Assembly: GCF_025717605.1 (NCBI RefSeq)
Contig: NZ_JAJIRQ010000007.1
Coordinates: 266,484-330,483 of the forward strand
Reading direction: 5' to 3'
DNA: 64,000 nucleotides
Source: Paucibacter sp. TC2R-5
GTDB lineage: Bacteria > Pseudomonadota > Gammaproteobacteria > Burkholderiales > Burkholderiaceae_C
Shown here piece by piece: positions 16,386 to 24,314 of the stretch (positions within the stretch are counted from its first letter, which is position 1; each line of letters opens with the position of its first letter). The position numbers were made by a program, and so were the translations under genes. The notes below the pieces were generated by a model that saw only the letters and a list, made by a program, of their open reading frames with translations, was not told the origin of the DNA and did no database searches.

Positions 16386-18460
16386 CAGCGCTGCGTCTCT
16401 ACAGCGCCAAACGCTGGATTTACACGGGTTTGTGGCTGATCTGCACGCTCGCTGGCAGCGCCCATGCCCTTGAAGGCGACGCCGGCACCAATGCCGGAGG
16501 CACAGCGGCCTTCAATCCCGCCTTGGACAATCAACTCGCCCGCCTGCAACGCATCGCCTACGACAAGCCGGCCCTGGCCCTGCAAATCTTGCAGAAATTG
16601 CGGCTGGATCCGGCGCACGCGGCCCACAGCCAGCAACTGCTGCTGGCCGAAGGTCGCATGCAAGCTGCGGCCGGCAATGACACCGCCGTCGAGGCCATCG
16701 CCATCAATTTGAGCCAGTATCCAAACAGCCAGGCCCAGGTCAGTCTCTTGCGCGCACTGCACGCCGACCAGGGTGGCCGCAGCCTGCAAGCCGCCGAGCA
16801 TGCCGAAAAAGCGCTGGCCGGCCTGGAGCCGGCATGCCGGCTGGGCCAGGGGGGGGCCAATCGCATGCCGAGCATGCCCAAAGACTGCGACTTCCGCAGC
16901 GCTTGGGCGGCCTTGCGTGTGTTGGTACGCAAGCAGCAAAACGAAGGCGTTTTGACCCTGGCCGAGGCCTCCGCCCGGCAAGCCCTTGCTCTGGCAGAGG
17001 CGGGCAAGGACAACTATTTACGCGCGTTGAGCATGGGTCACTTGGCCATGCTCGGCCACTATTTGGGCCAAGCAGACGAAACAAATCGCTGGCTGGCGCA
17101 GGGCCAGAAAGCGGCCGAGGGCGATGTGCTGGCCATGGCGCATATGAAGAGTTTTGAATCGGCGCTGGCCTCGCGCTCGGGTCGTCCGGCCGATCAATTG
17201 CGCGCCTTGGAGGAGGGCTTGGCCTTAGCCACCCAAGCCGATGCACCGCGCTTGATGGCCCAGATGCAGATTGGCTTGTCCGACGTCTATGTGCAGTTGC
17301 AACAGCCCCAAAAAGCCGCCACGGCGGCCGAGTTGGCCTTGCCGCAACTGCATGCACTGGGAGATCAGCGACTGGAACGGGCGGCCCGCCACAACCTCGC
17401 CCTGGCCCTGATCCAAGCGCGTCAATTTGAGCGCGCCCGCCGCGAGCTGACGCTCTTGGCCGAGATGCGCCAGGACTGGAGCGACCACGCCGTCTTGATC
17501 GAAGAGCTGCGTGAAGAAGGCGAAGCCTGGGCCGCAGCCGGCCAGGCCAAAGAGGCCCTGGCCAACTTCCACGCCGAACGCAGCCTGAGCGCGGAGCTGG
17601 TCGCCCTGAACCGCGAAGCGTCGCTGAAACAGTTGAAAGTCAAATACGACAGCGAACGCAAGCAGGCCGACCTGGATCTGCTGATCCGCGACAAGACCCT
17701 GGTCGACAAGCAGCTCGCTAACCGCCAGCTTGCACAGCAGGTCGGTCTGGCCGTGGCGGCCTTGCTGGCGCTGTCGATCGGCCTGGCGGCGGTGATGGTC
17801 AAGCGGGTGCGCGAGGCCAACCGGCTGCTGAAGGCCAACGAGGCCTTGCTGCGCGCGCAAAGCGAGCGTGACCCGCTGACCGACCTGGCCAACCGCCGCC
17901 ATTTCCTCGCCGTGATGGCCCAGCAAGCGCCGGCCGAGTTCAATGGCGCGCTCTTGATGATAGACATCGATCACTTCAAGCATGTCAACGACCAGCATGG
18001 CCACGGCATCGGCGATGTGGTGATCTGCGAGGTGGCGCGTCGCCTCAGCCATGCGGTGCGGGCCGAAGATCTGGTGGTGCGCTGGGGCGGCGAGGAGTTT
18101 TTGGTCTTTGCCCCCGGCGTCAGCCTGGCCGATCTTTCTCACCTGGCCGAACGCATTCTGCGCGGCGTCGGCGGCCAGCCCATCAACACCGACAGCGGCC
18201 CGCTGCGGGTGACGGTGTCTATCGGTTTTGCGCATTTCCCCTTGCCACCGTCCAAGCTTGCCCTGCAGTGGGAGCAGGCCGTCAACTGGGCCGATATGGC
18301 GCTCTACACCGCCAAGTCACGCGGCCGCAACCGCGCGATGGGCATCGCCACCGTGGACGCGCGCGACAGCGATGCCTTGATGCAGATCGAGGCCGATTTC
18401 GACGCGGCCTGCTCCTCGGAGCGGGTCAGCCTCCTGCAGGTCTTGGGGCCACCGGCCTGA
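16382..18460 (+). CDS. TPR-containing diguanylate cyclase (GGDEF), second of a tandem pair
   Basis: 692 residues with the same plan as its upstream neighbour: a signal sequence or first membrane segment ending near GSAHA, periplasmic helical TPR-like repeats, a coiled coil (KYDSERKQADLDLLIRDKTL), a transmembrane helix around 455-475 and a GGDEF domain. The active site GGEEF is at 569-573, with RxxD (RAED) five residues upstream. Both catalytic and product-inhibition sites are intact. Unlike the first copy it has no lipobox. The two cyclases share KYDSER/RYDDER, RDPLT and DLVVRWGGEEF, which points to an old tandem duplication followed by divergence of the sensor halves. Confidence 0.9.
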   Translation: MTALRLYSAKRWIYTGLWLICTLAGSAHALEGDAGTNAGGTAAFNPALDNQLARLQRIAYDKPALALQILQKLRLDPAHAAHSQQLLLAEGRMQAAAGNDTAVEAIAINLSQYPNSQAQVSLLRALHADQGGRSLQAAEHAEKALAGLEPACRLGQGGANRMPSMPKDCDFRSAWAALRVLVRKQQNEGVLTLAEASARQALALAEAGKDNYLRALSMGHLAMLGHYLGQADETNRWLAQGQKAAEGDVLAMAHMKSFESALASRSGRPADQLRALEEGLALATQADAPRLMAQMQIGLSDVYVQLQQPQKAATAAELALPQLHALGDQRLERAARHNLALALIQARQFERARRELTLLAEMRQDWSDHAVLIEELREEGEAWAAAGQAKEALANFHAERSLSAELVALNREASLKQLKVKYDSERKQADLDLLIRDKTLVDKQLANRQLAQQVGLAVAALLALSIGLAAVMVKRVREANRLLKANEALLRAQSERDPLTDLANRRHFLAVMAQQAPAEFNGALLMIDIDHFKHVNDQHGHGIGDVVICEVARRLSHAVRAEDLVVRWGGEEFLVFAPGVSLADLSHLAERILRGVGGQPINTDSGPLRVTVSIGFAHFPLPPSKLALQWEQAVNWADMALYTAKSRGRNRAMGIATVDARDSDALMQIEADFDAACSSERVSLLQVLGPPA

Positions 18461-18471
18461 CGCACAAGGCG

Positions 18472-20130
18472 ATGAAGTTTTCTTTTCATTACGGTCGCGA
18501 ACTTGCGCAGGCCGACATCTTGGCCGCTTTGGTGGTCGCGGTCTTGCTGATCCCGCAATGCCTGGCCTATGCGATGTTGGCTGGGCTGCCGCCACAGATC
18601 GGCCTTTATGCCAGCTTGTTGCCACTGCTGGCTTATGCCGCCTTAGGCTCAAGCCCGGTGCTGGGCGTGGGCCCGGTGGCGGTGCTGGCGCTGATGATTG
18701 CGCAGGCGCTGGGCGGCTTGCCCGCCGGCGTCAGCCCCAGCGATGGGGCACTGGTCTTGGCGGCCGAAGTCGGCTTGATTTTGGCGCTGGCGGCTTTTTT
18801 GCGCCTGGACGCACTGGCCTCGCTGCTGTCGGTGCCGGTGTTGCATGGCTTCGAGACCGGCGCAACCTTGGCGATTGCGCTGAGCCAATTGCCGGTCTTG
18901 CTGGGCAGCACGGCCAAGGGCTTTGACTTGCCGGCCGTGCTCATCAGCCTCCTGCAAGGCGCGCGACCCTGGCATGGCGCGACCGCCTTGCTGGGCGGCC
19001 TGAGCGTCGCCCTGCTGCTGACCGGGCGGCGCATCTTGAGCCCGGTGCTGGCCCGTTTGGCCCCGCTTTTGCTGCTGCTGACTGCGATGGCTTTGGCCTA
19101 TTGGAGCCAGGCGCAGACCCATGGCGTGGCCTTGCTGGGCCAGCTGCCGCCCTTGGCGCTGCCGCTGGGCGCCCCGCCGCTGGACGCACAGCTGTGGGCC
19201 TTGATGCTGCCCCATGCGCTGCTCTTGGCCTTGATGGCCTATGTCTCAAGCTTGGTGGTGGCCGAGTCGCTGGGGCGGCGGCGCGTCACCTTGGGCGACG
19301 CTCGCGTCAACCCGGCGGCCGAGTTGCGCGGCCTGGCCGGCGCCAACCTGGTGGCGGCCTTCAGCGGCGGCATGCCGGTGGCCGGCAGCTTTTCGCGCAG
19401 CGTGCTCACGCATGAGGCGGGCGGGCGCACCCGCATGACCGGCGTCTACATCGCCGCGCTGATGGGCTTGGCGCTGCTGCTGCTGGCCGAGCCGCTGGCC
19501 TGGTTGCCCAAATCGGTGCTGGCCGCCACCATCATGGTGGCCGTGCTCTCGGGGCTGAAGTGGCAACCCTATGTAGAAGCTTGGGCCTATGCGCGCAGCG
19601 AGGCCGTGCTGATGTGCGCGGTAACGCTGATCGTGCTGTGCTGGAGCGTGGCGGCCGGCTTAGGCCTGGGCGTGTTGGGCGCTATCGCCCTCTTGCTCAA
19701 GCGCAGCGCGCGGCCTCATGTGGCCTTGCTCGGGCGCGTACCGGGCACCGAGCATTACCGCAATGTCGAGCGCTATGCGGTCGAATGCCAGTCTGATGTG
19801 ATGGGCTTGCGCATCGACGAGAGCCTTTTGTTTACCAACGCACGCAGCCTGGCCGATGTGGTGCAAGGGCATTTGAGCAAGTTCCCCGATGTGCGGCGGG
19901 TGGTGATCATGATGTCGCCGGTCAACAGCATAGACTTCAGCGGCCTGGAAGCTCTGCGCGAGTTGCATGCCAGCCTCAAGCGCCAGGGGCTGCGGCTGGA
20001 TCTCTCCGAGGTCAAGGGCCCGGTATTGGACCTGCTCAAGGCCAGCGACTGGACGCGCTGGTTCGACGGGCAGTTATTCCTGAGTCATCATCAAGGCATG
20101 ATGAGTAGCGAGGACTGGGTCAGCCCCTGA
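18472..20130 (+). CDS. SulP-family inorganic anion transporter with STAS domain
   Basis: 552 residues from the ATG at 18472, which follows AAGG; the frame is open further upstream, but that part overlaps the cyclase gene. The N-terminal 420 residues hold 10-12 membrane segments with the SulP hallmark VVAVLLIPQCLAYAMLAGLPPQIGLYAS, plus PVAGSFSRSVLTHEAGGRT. The C-terminal 120 residues form a STAS domain (VVIMMSPVNSIDFSGLEALREL). SulP proteins carry sulfate, bicarbonate or dicarboxylates across the inner membrane, and the substrate cannot be told here. It sits 11 bp after the cyclase stop and overlaps the convergent antiporter gene by 11 bp at the 3' end. Confidence 0.9.
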   Translation: MKFSFHYGRELAQADILAALVVAVLLIPQCLAYAMLAGLPPQIGLYASLLPLLAYAALGSSPVLGVGPVAVLALMIAQALGGLPAGVSPSDGALVLAAEVGLILALAAFLRLDALASLLSVPVLHGFETGATLAIALSQLPVLLGSTAKGFDLPAVLISLLQGARPWHGATALLGGLSVALLLTGRRILSPVLARLAPLLLLLTAMALAYWSQAQTHGVALLGQLPPLALPLGAPPLDAQLWALMLPHALLLALMAYVSSLVVAESLGRRRVTLGDARVNPAAELRGLAGANLVAAFSGGMPVAGSFSRSVLTHEAGGRTRMTGVYIAALMGLALLLLAEPLAWLPKSVLAATIMVAVLSGLKWQPYVEAWAYARSEAVLMCAVTLIVLCWSVAAGLGLGVLGAIALLLKRSARPHVALLGRVPGTEHYRNVERYAVECQSDVMGLRIDESLLFTNARSLADVVQGHLSKFPDVRRVVIMMSPVNSIDFSGLEALRELHASLKRQGLRLDLSEVKGPVLDLLKASDWTRWFDGQLFLSHHQGMMSSEDWVSP

Positions 20131-22117
20131 GCAGTTTTTCCTCGGCCAAAGCCAAAGCCTCGGGCACACCCGACAACACCAGGGTGTCACCGGCATTCAG
20201 CAAGAGCTGATCATCCGCAGCCACCACCGCGCCATTGGCGCGCCGCACCGACACCACCGACACATCGCCTGCATGCAGGGCCAGCAAGCCCAGCGCTTGA
20301 TGCACATAGGCGCTGCTGGCGGGCAGCGTGACGGTGCGCAGACGCGCGTGATGGCGCTCCTCGGCGGTGTCGTCATCGGCGCCGTGAAAGTAGCCGCGCA
20401 GCAAGCCGTAACGGGCATCCCGCGCGTCACGAGTGAGGCGGATCACCCGCCGCATCGGCACGCCGACCAGCGCCAGCGCGTGGCTGGCCAGCATCAGCGA
20501 ACCTTCAATCGCCTCGGGCACCACCTCGGTAGCACCGGCCGCGCGCAGGCGCTCCAGGTCACGGTCGTCTATCGTGCGCACGATCACCGGCACCTGCGGC
20601 GCATGTTGCTGTACCAGGTGCAAGATCTTCAGCGCCGAGGGCGTGTCGGGGTAGCTGATCACCACCGCACTGGAACGCGCCAGACCCGCCGCCATCAGGC
20701 TTTGCAGGCGCGCCGCGTCGCCGAATACAACGCTCTGGCCGGCCGCAGCCGCCTGGCGGACTCGGTCGGGGTCGAGGTCCAACGCCATATAGGGGATGTT
20801 CTCGCCCTCCAGCAGCCGCGCCAGATTCTGGCCGCTGCGCCCATAGCCGCAAATGATCACATGGCTCTCGGCCTTGAAGGCCTTCTTGGCAATCGTGGTC
20901 AGTTGCAGCGACTGCATCATCCAGTCGCTGCTGGACAGCTTCATCACGATGCGGTTGCTGTACATGATCAGGAATGGCGAGGCCAACATCGACAGCACCA
21001 TGCCGGCCAAGACCGGGCTGATGTATTGCGGCGCCACCAGCTGATGCTGGGCGCCCAGCGTCAAGATCACAAAGCCAAACTCACCCGCCTGCGCCAAATA
21101 AATACCGGTGCGCAGCGCCACACCGGTGGGCGCCTTGAAAAGCCAGGCCAGGCCCGCGATCAGGCCGAACTTGACCAGCACCGGCAAGACACTCAGCAGC
21201 AGCACCAACCACCATTGATCGACCAAGATGTGCCAGTCCAGCTTCATACCGATGGTGATGAAAAACAGACCCAGCAAGACATCGTGGAAGGGCCGGATAT
21301 CGGTTTCCACCTGGTGCTTGTATTCGGTCTCGGCGATCAGCATGCCGGCCACAAAAGCACCCAGCGCCAGCGACAAGCCCATATGCTCGGTCAACCAGGC
21401 CAGGCCCAGCGTGACCAGCAGCAGATTGAGCATGAACAGCTCATCACTCTTGTGACTGGCGACCCGGGTCAGCCACCAGCGCATCACTTTTTGCCCGCCG
21501 ACCAACAAAATCGTCAGCAGCAGCACCGCCTTGAAAGTAGCCCAGATCAGAGATTCGGCCATTTCGGCGCCGCCGCTGTTCAGCGCCGGGATCATCACCA
21601 GCAAGGGCACGACGGCCAGATCCTGGAAGATCAGCACCCCGATCACGCGCCGGCCATGCTCGCTCTCCAGTTCCAGTCGCTCGGCCATCAGCCTAGCCAC
21701 GATGGCCGTGCTGCTCATCGCCATCGCTGCGCCCAGCACCAGCGCGCCCTTCCAGTCCAGGCCCAAGCTGCCGCCCAGCGCGCTAAAGGCCCAGGTCAAC
21801 AAACCCTGCAGGCCGACTGTGCCCACGATGCTGATGACGACTTGCCACAGGCCCAGACCGAACACCAGCCTCCTCATGCTGTAGAGCTTGGGCAGATTGA
21901 ACTCCAGCCCGATCACGAACATCAAGAACACCACGCCGAATTCGGCCAGATAGCGGATGCTGGCGGTGTCGCCGGCCAGCGCCAGCGCGTTCGGCCCGAC
22001 CAGCACGCCGACGACCAAATAGCCCAGCATCGGCGGCAATTTCAGCTGGCGACAGACCACCACGCCCAGCACCGAGGCGACGAGGTAGAGCAGGGCAAGA
22101 TCGAGCGAGGTGAGCAT
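20120..22117 (-). CDS. CPA2-family monovalent cation:proton antiporter (KefB/C-like)
   Basis: 665 residues from the ATG at 22117; the frame is open further upstream, but MLTSLDLALLYL is the natural N-terminal membrane helix. About 12 transmembrane segments include GVVFLMFVIGLEFNLPKL and ALVLGAAMAMSSTAIVARLM, typical of the CPA2 exchanger domain. A RCK/TrkA-N nucleotide-binding domain (HVIICGYGRSGQNLARLL, with DLDPDRV downstream) and a TrkA-C domain follow. It exchanges K+ or Na+ for protons across the inner membrane under nucleotide control. No KefF/KefG-type ancillary oxidoreductase gene is adjacent, so glutathione gating as in true KefC is not supported. Confidence 0.9.
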   Translation of the reverse strand: MLTSLDLALLYLVASVLGVVVCRQLKLPPMLGYLVVGVLVGPNALALAGDTASIRYLAEFGVVFLMFVIGLEFNLPKLYSMRRLVFGLGLWQVVISIVGTVGLQGLLTWAFSALGGSLGLDWKGALVLGAAMAMSSTAIVARLMAERLELESEHGRRVIGVLIFQDLAVVPLLVMIPALNSGGAEMAESLIWATFKAVLLLTILLVGGQKVMRWWLTRVASHKSDELFMLNLLLVTLGLAWLTEHMGLSLALGAFVAGMLIAETEYKHQVETDIRPFHDVLLGLFFITIGMKLDWHILVDQWWLVLLLSVLPVLVKFGLIAGLAWLFKAPTGVALRTGIYLAQAGEFGFVILTLGAQHQLVAPQYISPVLAGMVLSMLASPFLIMYSNRIVMKLSSSDWMMQSLQLTTIAKKAFKAESHVIICGYGRSGQNLARLLEGENIPYMALDLDPDRVRQAAAAGQSVVFGDAARLQSLMAAGLARSSAVVISYPDTPSALKILHLVQQHAPQVPVIVRTIDDRDLERLRAAGATEVVPEAIEGSLMLASHALALVGVPMRRVIRLTRDARDARYGLLRGYFHGADDDTAEERHHARLRTVTLPASSAYVHQALGLLALHAGDVSVVSVRRANGAVVAADDQLLLNAGDTLVLSGVPEALALAEEKLLRG

Positions 22118-22145
22118 GACCCCGATGTTAAGCGGCGGGGCAGGT

Positions 22146-22406
22146 TTACTTGGGTGCCAAGCCCAGATCGTCGAGTCGTAACAACAACTCGGTACGGCGC
22201 TCACGCGCCACCTCACGCCAATCAAGATCGTCTTGCGCGCCGATCAGCGCGTAGAGCAGATTCATGCTGGCGCCCGGCCATTGGCGCTTGAGCCGGGCGT
22301 AGAGCTCGACGGCATCCTGCGCGCGCAACTCACTCAGGCTGTGCACACCCTGGGCAGCCAGTTGCGCCCGGCTCTTGGGGCCAAGACCGCGCATCGGCGA
22401 CGGCAT
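22146..22406 (-). CDS. TfoX C-terminal domain protein
   Basis: 86 residues from the ATG at 22406 (another in-frame ATG is at 22394). It is the stand-alone C-terminal domain of TfoX/Sxy: GLGPKSRAQLAAQGVHSLSEL resembles a helix-hairpin-helix-like turn, followed by LYARLKRQWPGASMNLLYALIGA and DWREVARERR. The N-terminal TfoX domain is absent, so a role in competence regulation should not be assumed. It lies 13 bp after the VOC gene and is probably co-transcribed with it. Confidence 0.8.
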   Translation of the reverse strand: MPSPMRGLGPKSRAQLAAQGVHSLSELRAQDAVELYARLKRQWPGASMNLLYALIGAQDDLDWREVARERRTELLLRLDDLGLAPK

Positions 22407-22419
22407 AGGCTTCACTGGT

Positions 22420-22809
22420 TCAGGCCATCGCCGTGCAAAGCTCCACCAGCGTGCCGTCCGGGCAGCGCACATAGGCGACCGTCTGCCCCCAGGGTTTAGT
22501 CAGCGGGGGCGTCAAAGCTTGCGCGCCGGCCTTGACGGCACGCTCGAAAGCGGCCGCGACGTCGTCGGTGACCAAGCCAATCTCCATCCCCAAGGGCAGC
22601 TTGCTCGCACCAGCGGCGATGTAGTCGCCGCCCATGCTGTCGCGCGCCGTCGCGTGGTCCACAAAGGCCAAGGCCGTGGCGCCGGTCTCAAGCTCGCCAT
22701 AGCTGCCCGACTCATGCAAGAAGCGCGTAGGCAGAGCAAACGCAGCCTCGAAAAAAGCCAAGGACGCCGCTACATCAGCGACATAAACAATCGTGTATGC
22801 GAATTTCAT
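22420..22809 (-). CDS. VOC-family (glyoxalase/bleomycin-resistance fold) protein
   Basis: 129 residues from the ATG at 22809, preceded by GGAG. It shows the paired beta-alpha-beta-beta-beta modules of the vicinal oxygen chelate fold: FAYTIVYVADVAASLAFFEAAF, the mid-protein GMEIGLVTDDVAAAFERAV, and the closing YVRCPDGTLVELCT with a metal-ligand glutamate near the C terminus. Family members include glyoxalases, dioxygenases and antibiotic-binding proteins. No specific substrate can be deduced. The upstream ATG-proximal region overlaps the possible 5' end of the divergent M16 gene. Confidence 0.82.
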   Translation of the reverse strand: MKFAYTIVYVADVAASLAFFEAAFALPTRFLHESGSYGELETGATALAFVDHATARDSMGGDYIAAGASKLPLGMEIGLVTDDVAAAFERAVKAGAQALTPPLTKPWGQTVAYVRCPDGTLVELCTAMA

Positions 22810-22910
22810 CAAGCACTCCGGTTCGGCAAGGCCACGAGTTTGCCAGCCGCCTGCTGACAGCGGCATGTCAGCAGCGCAGATATGCTTGCCAGCATGAAAG
22901 TAGTCTTGCA

Positions 22911-24314
22911 ATGAAGGGCCCGATTTCTTGGCCACGCCGGCGCCTGCTGCTGGCCGGGGCCGGCATGGCCGCGTTCCATAGCCTGGGCGCCCCGGCGAGC
23001 CCGGTGCAGCTTGCCCCACTGACCCTGCGGCGGCGCGTACTGGCCAATGGCCTGGAGTTCATCGCCCTGCCGAATGCGGGTACCGGTACCGGCGCCACGG
23101 TCAGCGTGCAGGTCTGGTACCGGGTCGGCTCCAAGGATGATCCGGTCGGCCGCAGCGGCTTTGCGCATCTGTTTGAGCACATGATGTTCAAAAGCACCCG
23201 CCATATGGCTAACGAGCAATTCGACCGCATGACGGAGGATGTCGGCGGCAGCAACAATGCCTTCACCACCGAGGACTCGACCGCCTACCACTGCGTCGTG
23301 CCGGCCAATCACCTCGAACCCGTTTTGTGGGCCGAGGCCGAGCGCATGTCCAACCTTACCGTGGATCAGGCCAACTTTGACAGCGAGCGTGCCGTCGTCA
23401 AAGAGGAGTACCGGCAAAACGTGCTGAGTGAGCCCTACGGCCAACTCTTCAATGCGGTGCCCAGCTTTGGCTACCAGACACACCCCTACCGGCGCCCTGT
23501 CAGCGGCAATATCGAGGAGTTGGACGCCGCCACTCTGGCCGATGTGAGCGAATTCCACGCCAACTACTACCGCCCGGACAATGCCGTCTTGCTTGTTGCC
23601 GGGGCCTTCGATGCGCGCCAGCTTGACGAGGCTGTAAACCATTACTTCGGCAGCATCCCCAGGCCCAGCCGGCCAATCCCGCGCAACAACGTTGTTGAAG
23701 CGCGCCGGGTGCTTGATCAAACCTACCGGCTGCCGGCCAGCCAAGCACCGCAGCCGGCCGCCCTATTGATTTGGCAAGGGCCGCGCGCCGACAGCCCGGA
23801 CGCCATCGTCTGGCAGGTCGCTCAAGCGCTGCTGTCGCAGGGAGAGTCGGCGCGTTTGAGCAAGGGGCTGGTCTACAACAGGCAAGTGGCGCAGAGCGCA
23901 GGCTTCGAGGCCCAGCTCAATGCCGAAGCCGGCTTGTTGGTCGCCCATGCGGTGGCGGCAGGAGGCACAAGCGCCGCCGCACTGGTGGCGCCGCTGGCGC
24001 GTGAGGTGCAGCGCCTGGCCGAGGAGCCGGTTGCAGAGCGCGAGTTGAACAAGGTCAAGACGCAGTTGATGACCGCCGCCCTGATCAAGCGCCAGACCGC
24101 GCAGGGGCTGGCCGAGCTGGCGGGCATGGCGGCGATGCTGCGCGCGGATGCTGCTGCTGCCGAACGCGACTTGGCCGCCTTGCAGGCCGTCAGCGCCGCC
24201 GATGTGCAGCGGGTGGTGCGGCGCGACGTGCAACAAGCGGCACGCGTCACACTGCTGTATGGGCCGCCAGCAAGCAGCAAACCGGCGCTCAAGCCAAGGC
24301 GGGGGCGGGCATGA
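22911..24314 (+). CDS. zinc-dependent M16 peptidase (active subunit)
   Basis: 467 residues from the ATG at 22911; an in-frame start at 22797 would overlap the VOC gene. The N terminus WPRRRLLLAGAGMAAFHS looks like a twin-arginine signal, placing it in the periplasm. The inverted zinc motif HxxEH is HLFEH (His86, Glu89, His90), with the third ligand in VVKEEYRQN (Glu165-166). A C-terminal inactive M16 half follows. M16 enzymes degrade or process peptides. Its stop overlaps the start of the second M16 gene (ATGA), giving the usual active/inactive pair of bacterial heterodimeric M16 proteases. Confidence 0.9.
   Translation: MKGPISWPRRRLLLAGAGMAAFHSLGAPASPVQLAPLTLRRRVLANGLEFIALPNAGTGTGATVSVQVWYRVGSKDDPVGRSGFAHLFEHMMFKSTRHMANEQFDRMTEDVGGSNNAFTTEDSTAYHCVVPANHLEPVLWAEAERMSNLTVDQANFDSERAVVKEEYRQNVLSEPYGQLFNAVPSFGYQTHPYRRPVSGNIEELDAATLADVSEFHANYYRPDNAVLLVAGAFDARQLDEAVNHYFGSIPRPSRPIPRNNVVEARRVLDQTYRLPASQAPQPAALLIWQGPRADSPDAIVWQVAQALLSQGESARLSKGLVYNRQVAQSAGFEAQLNAEAGLLVAHAVAAGGTSAAALVAPLAREVQRLAEEPVAERELNKVKTQLMTAALIKRQTAQGLAELAGMAAMLRADAAAAERDLAALQAVSAADVQRVVRRDVQQAARVTLLYGPPASSKPALKPRRGRA

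Noticed and set aside
20273..22291. 672-codon open frame on plus, very rich in Gln and His
   Set aside because: It lies fully antisense to the CPA2 antiporter; composition is the reverse-strand image of Leu-rich membrane helices, not a real protein.
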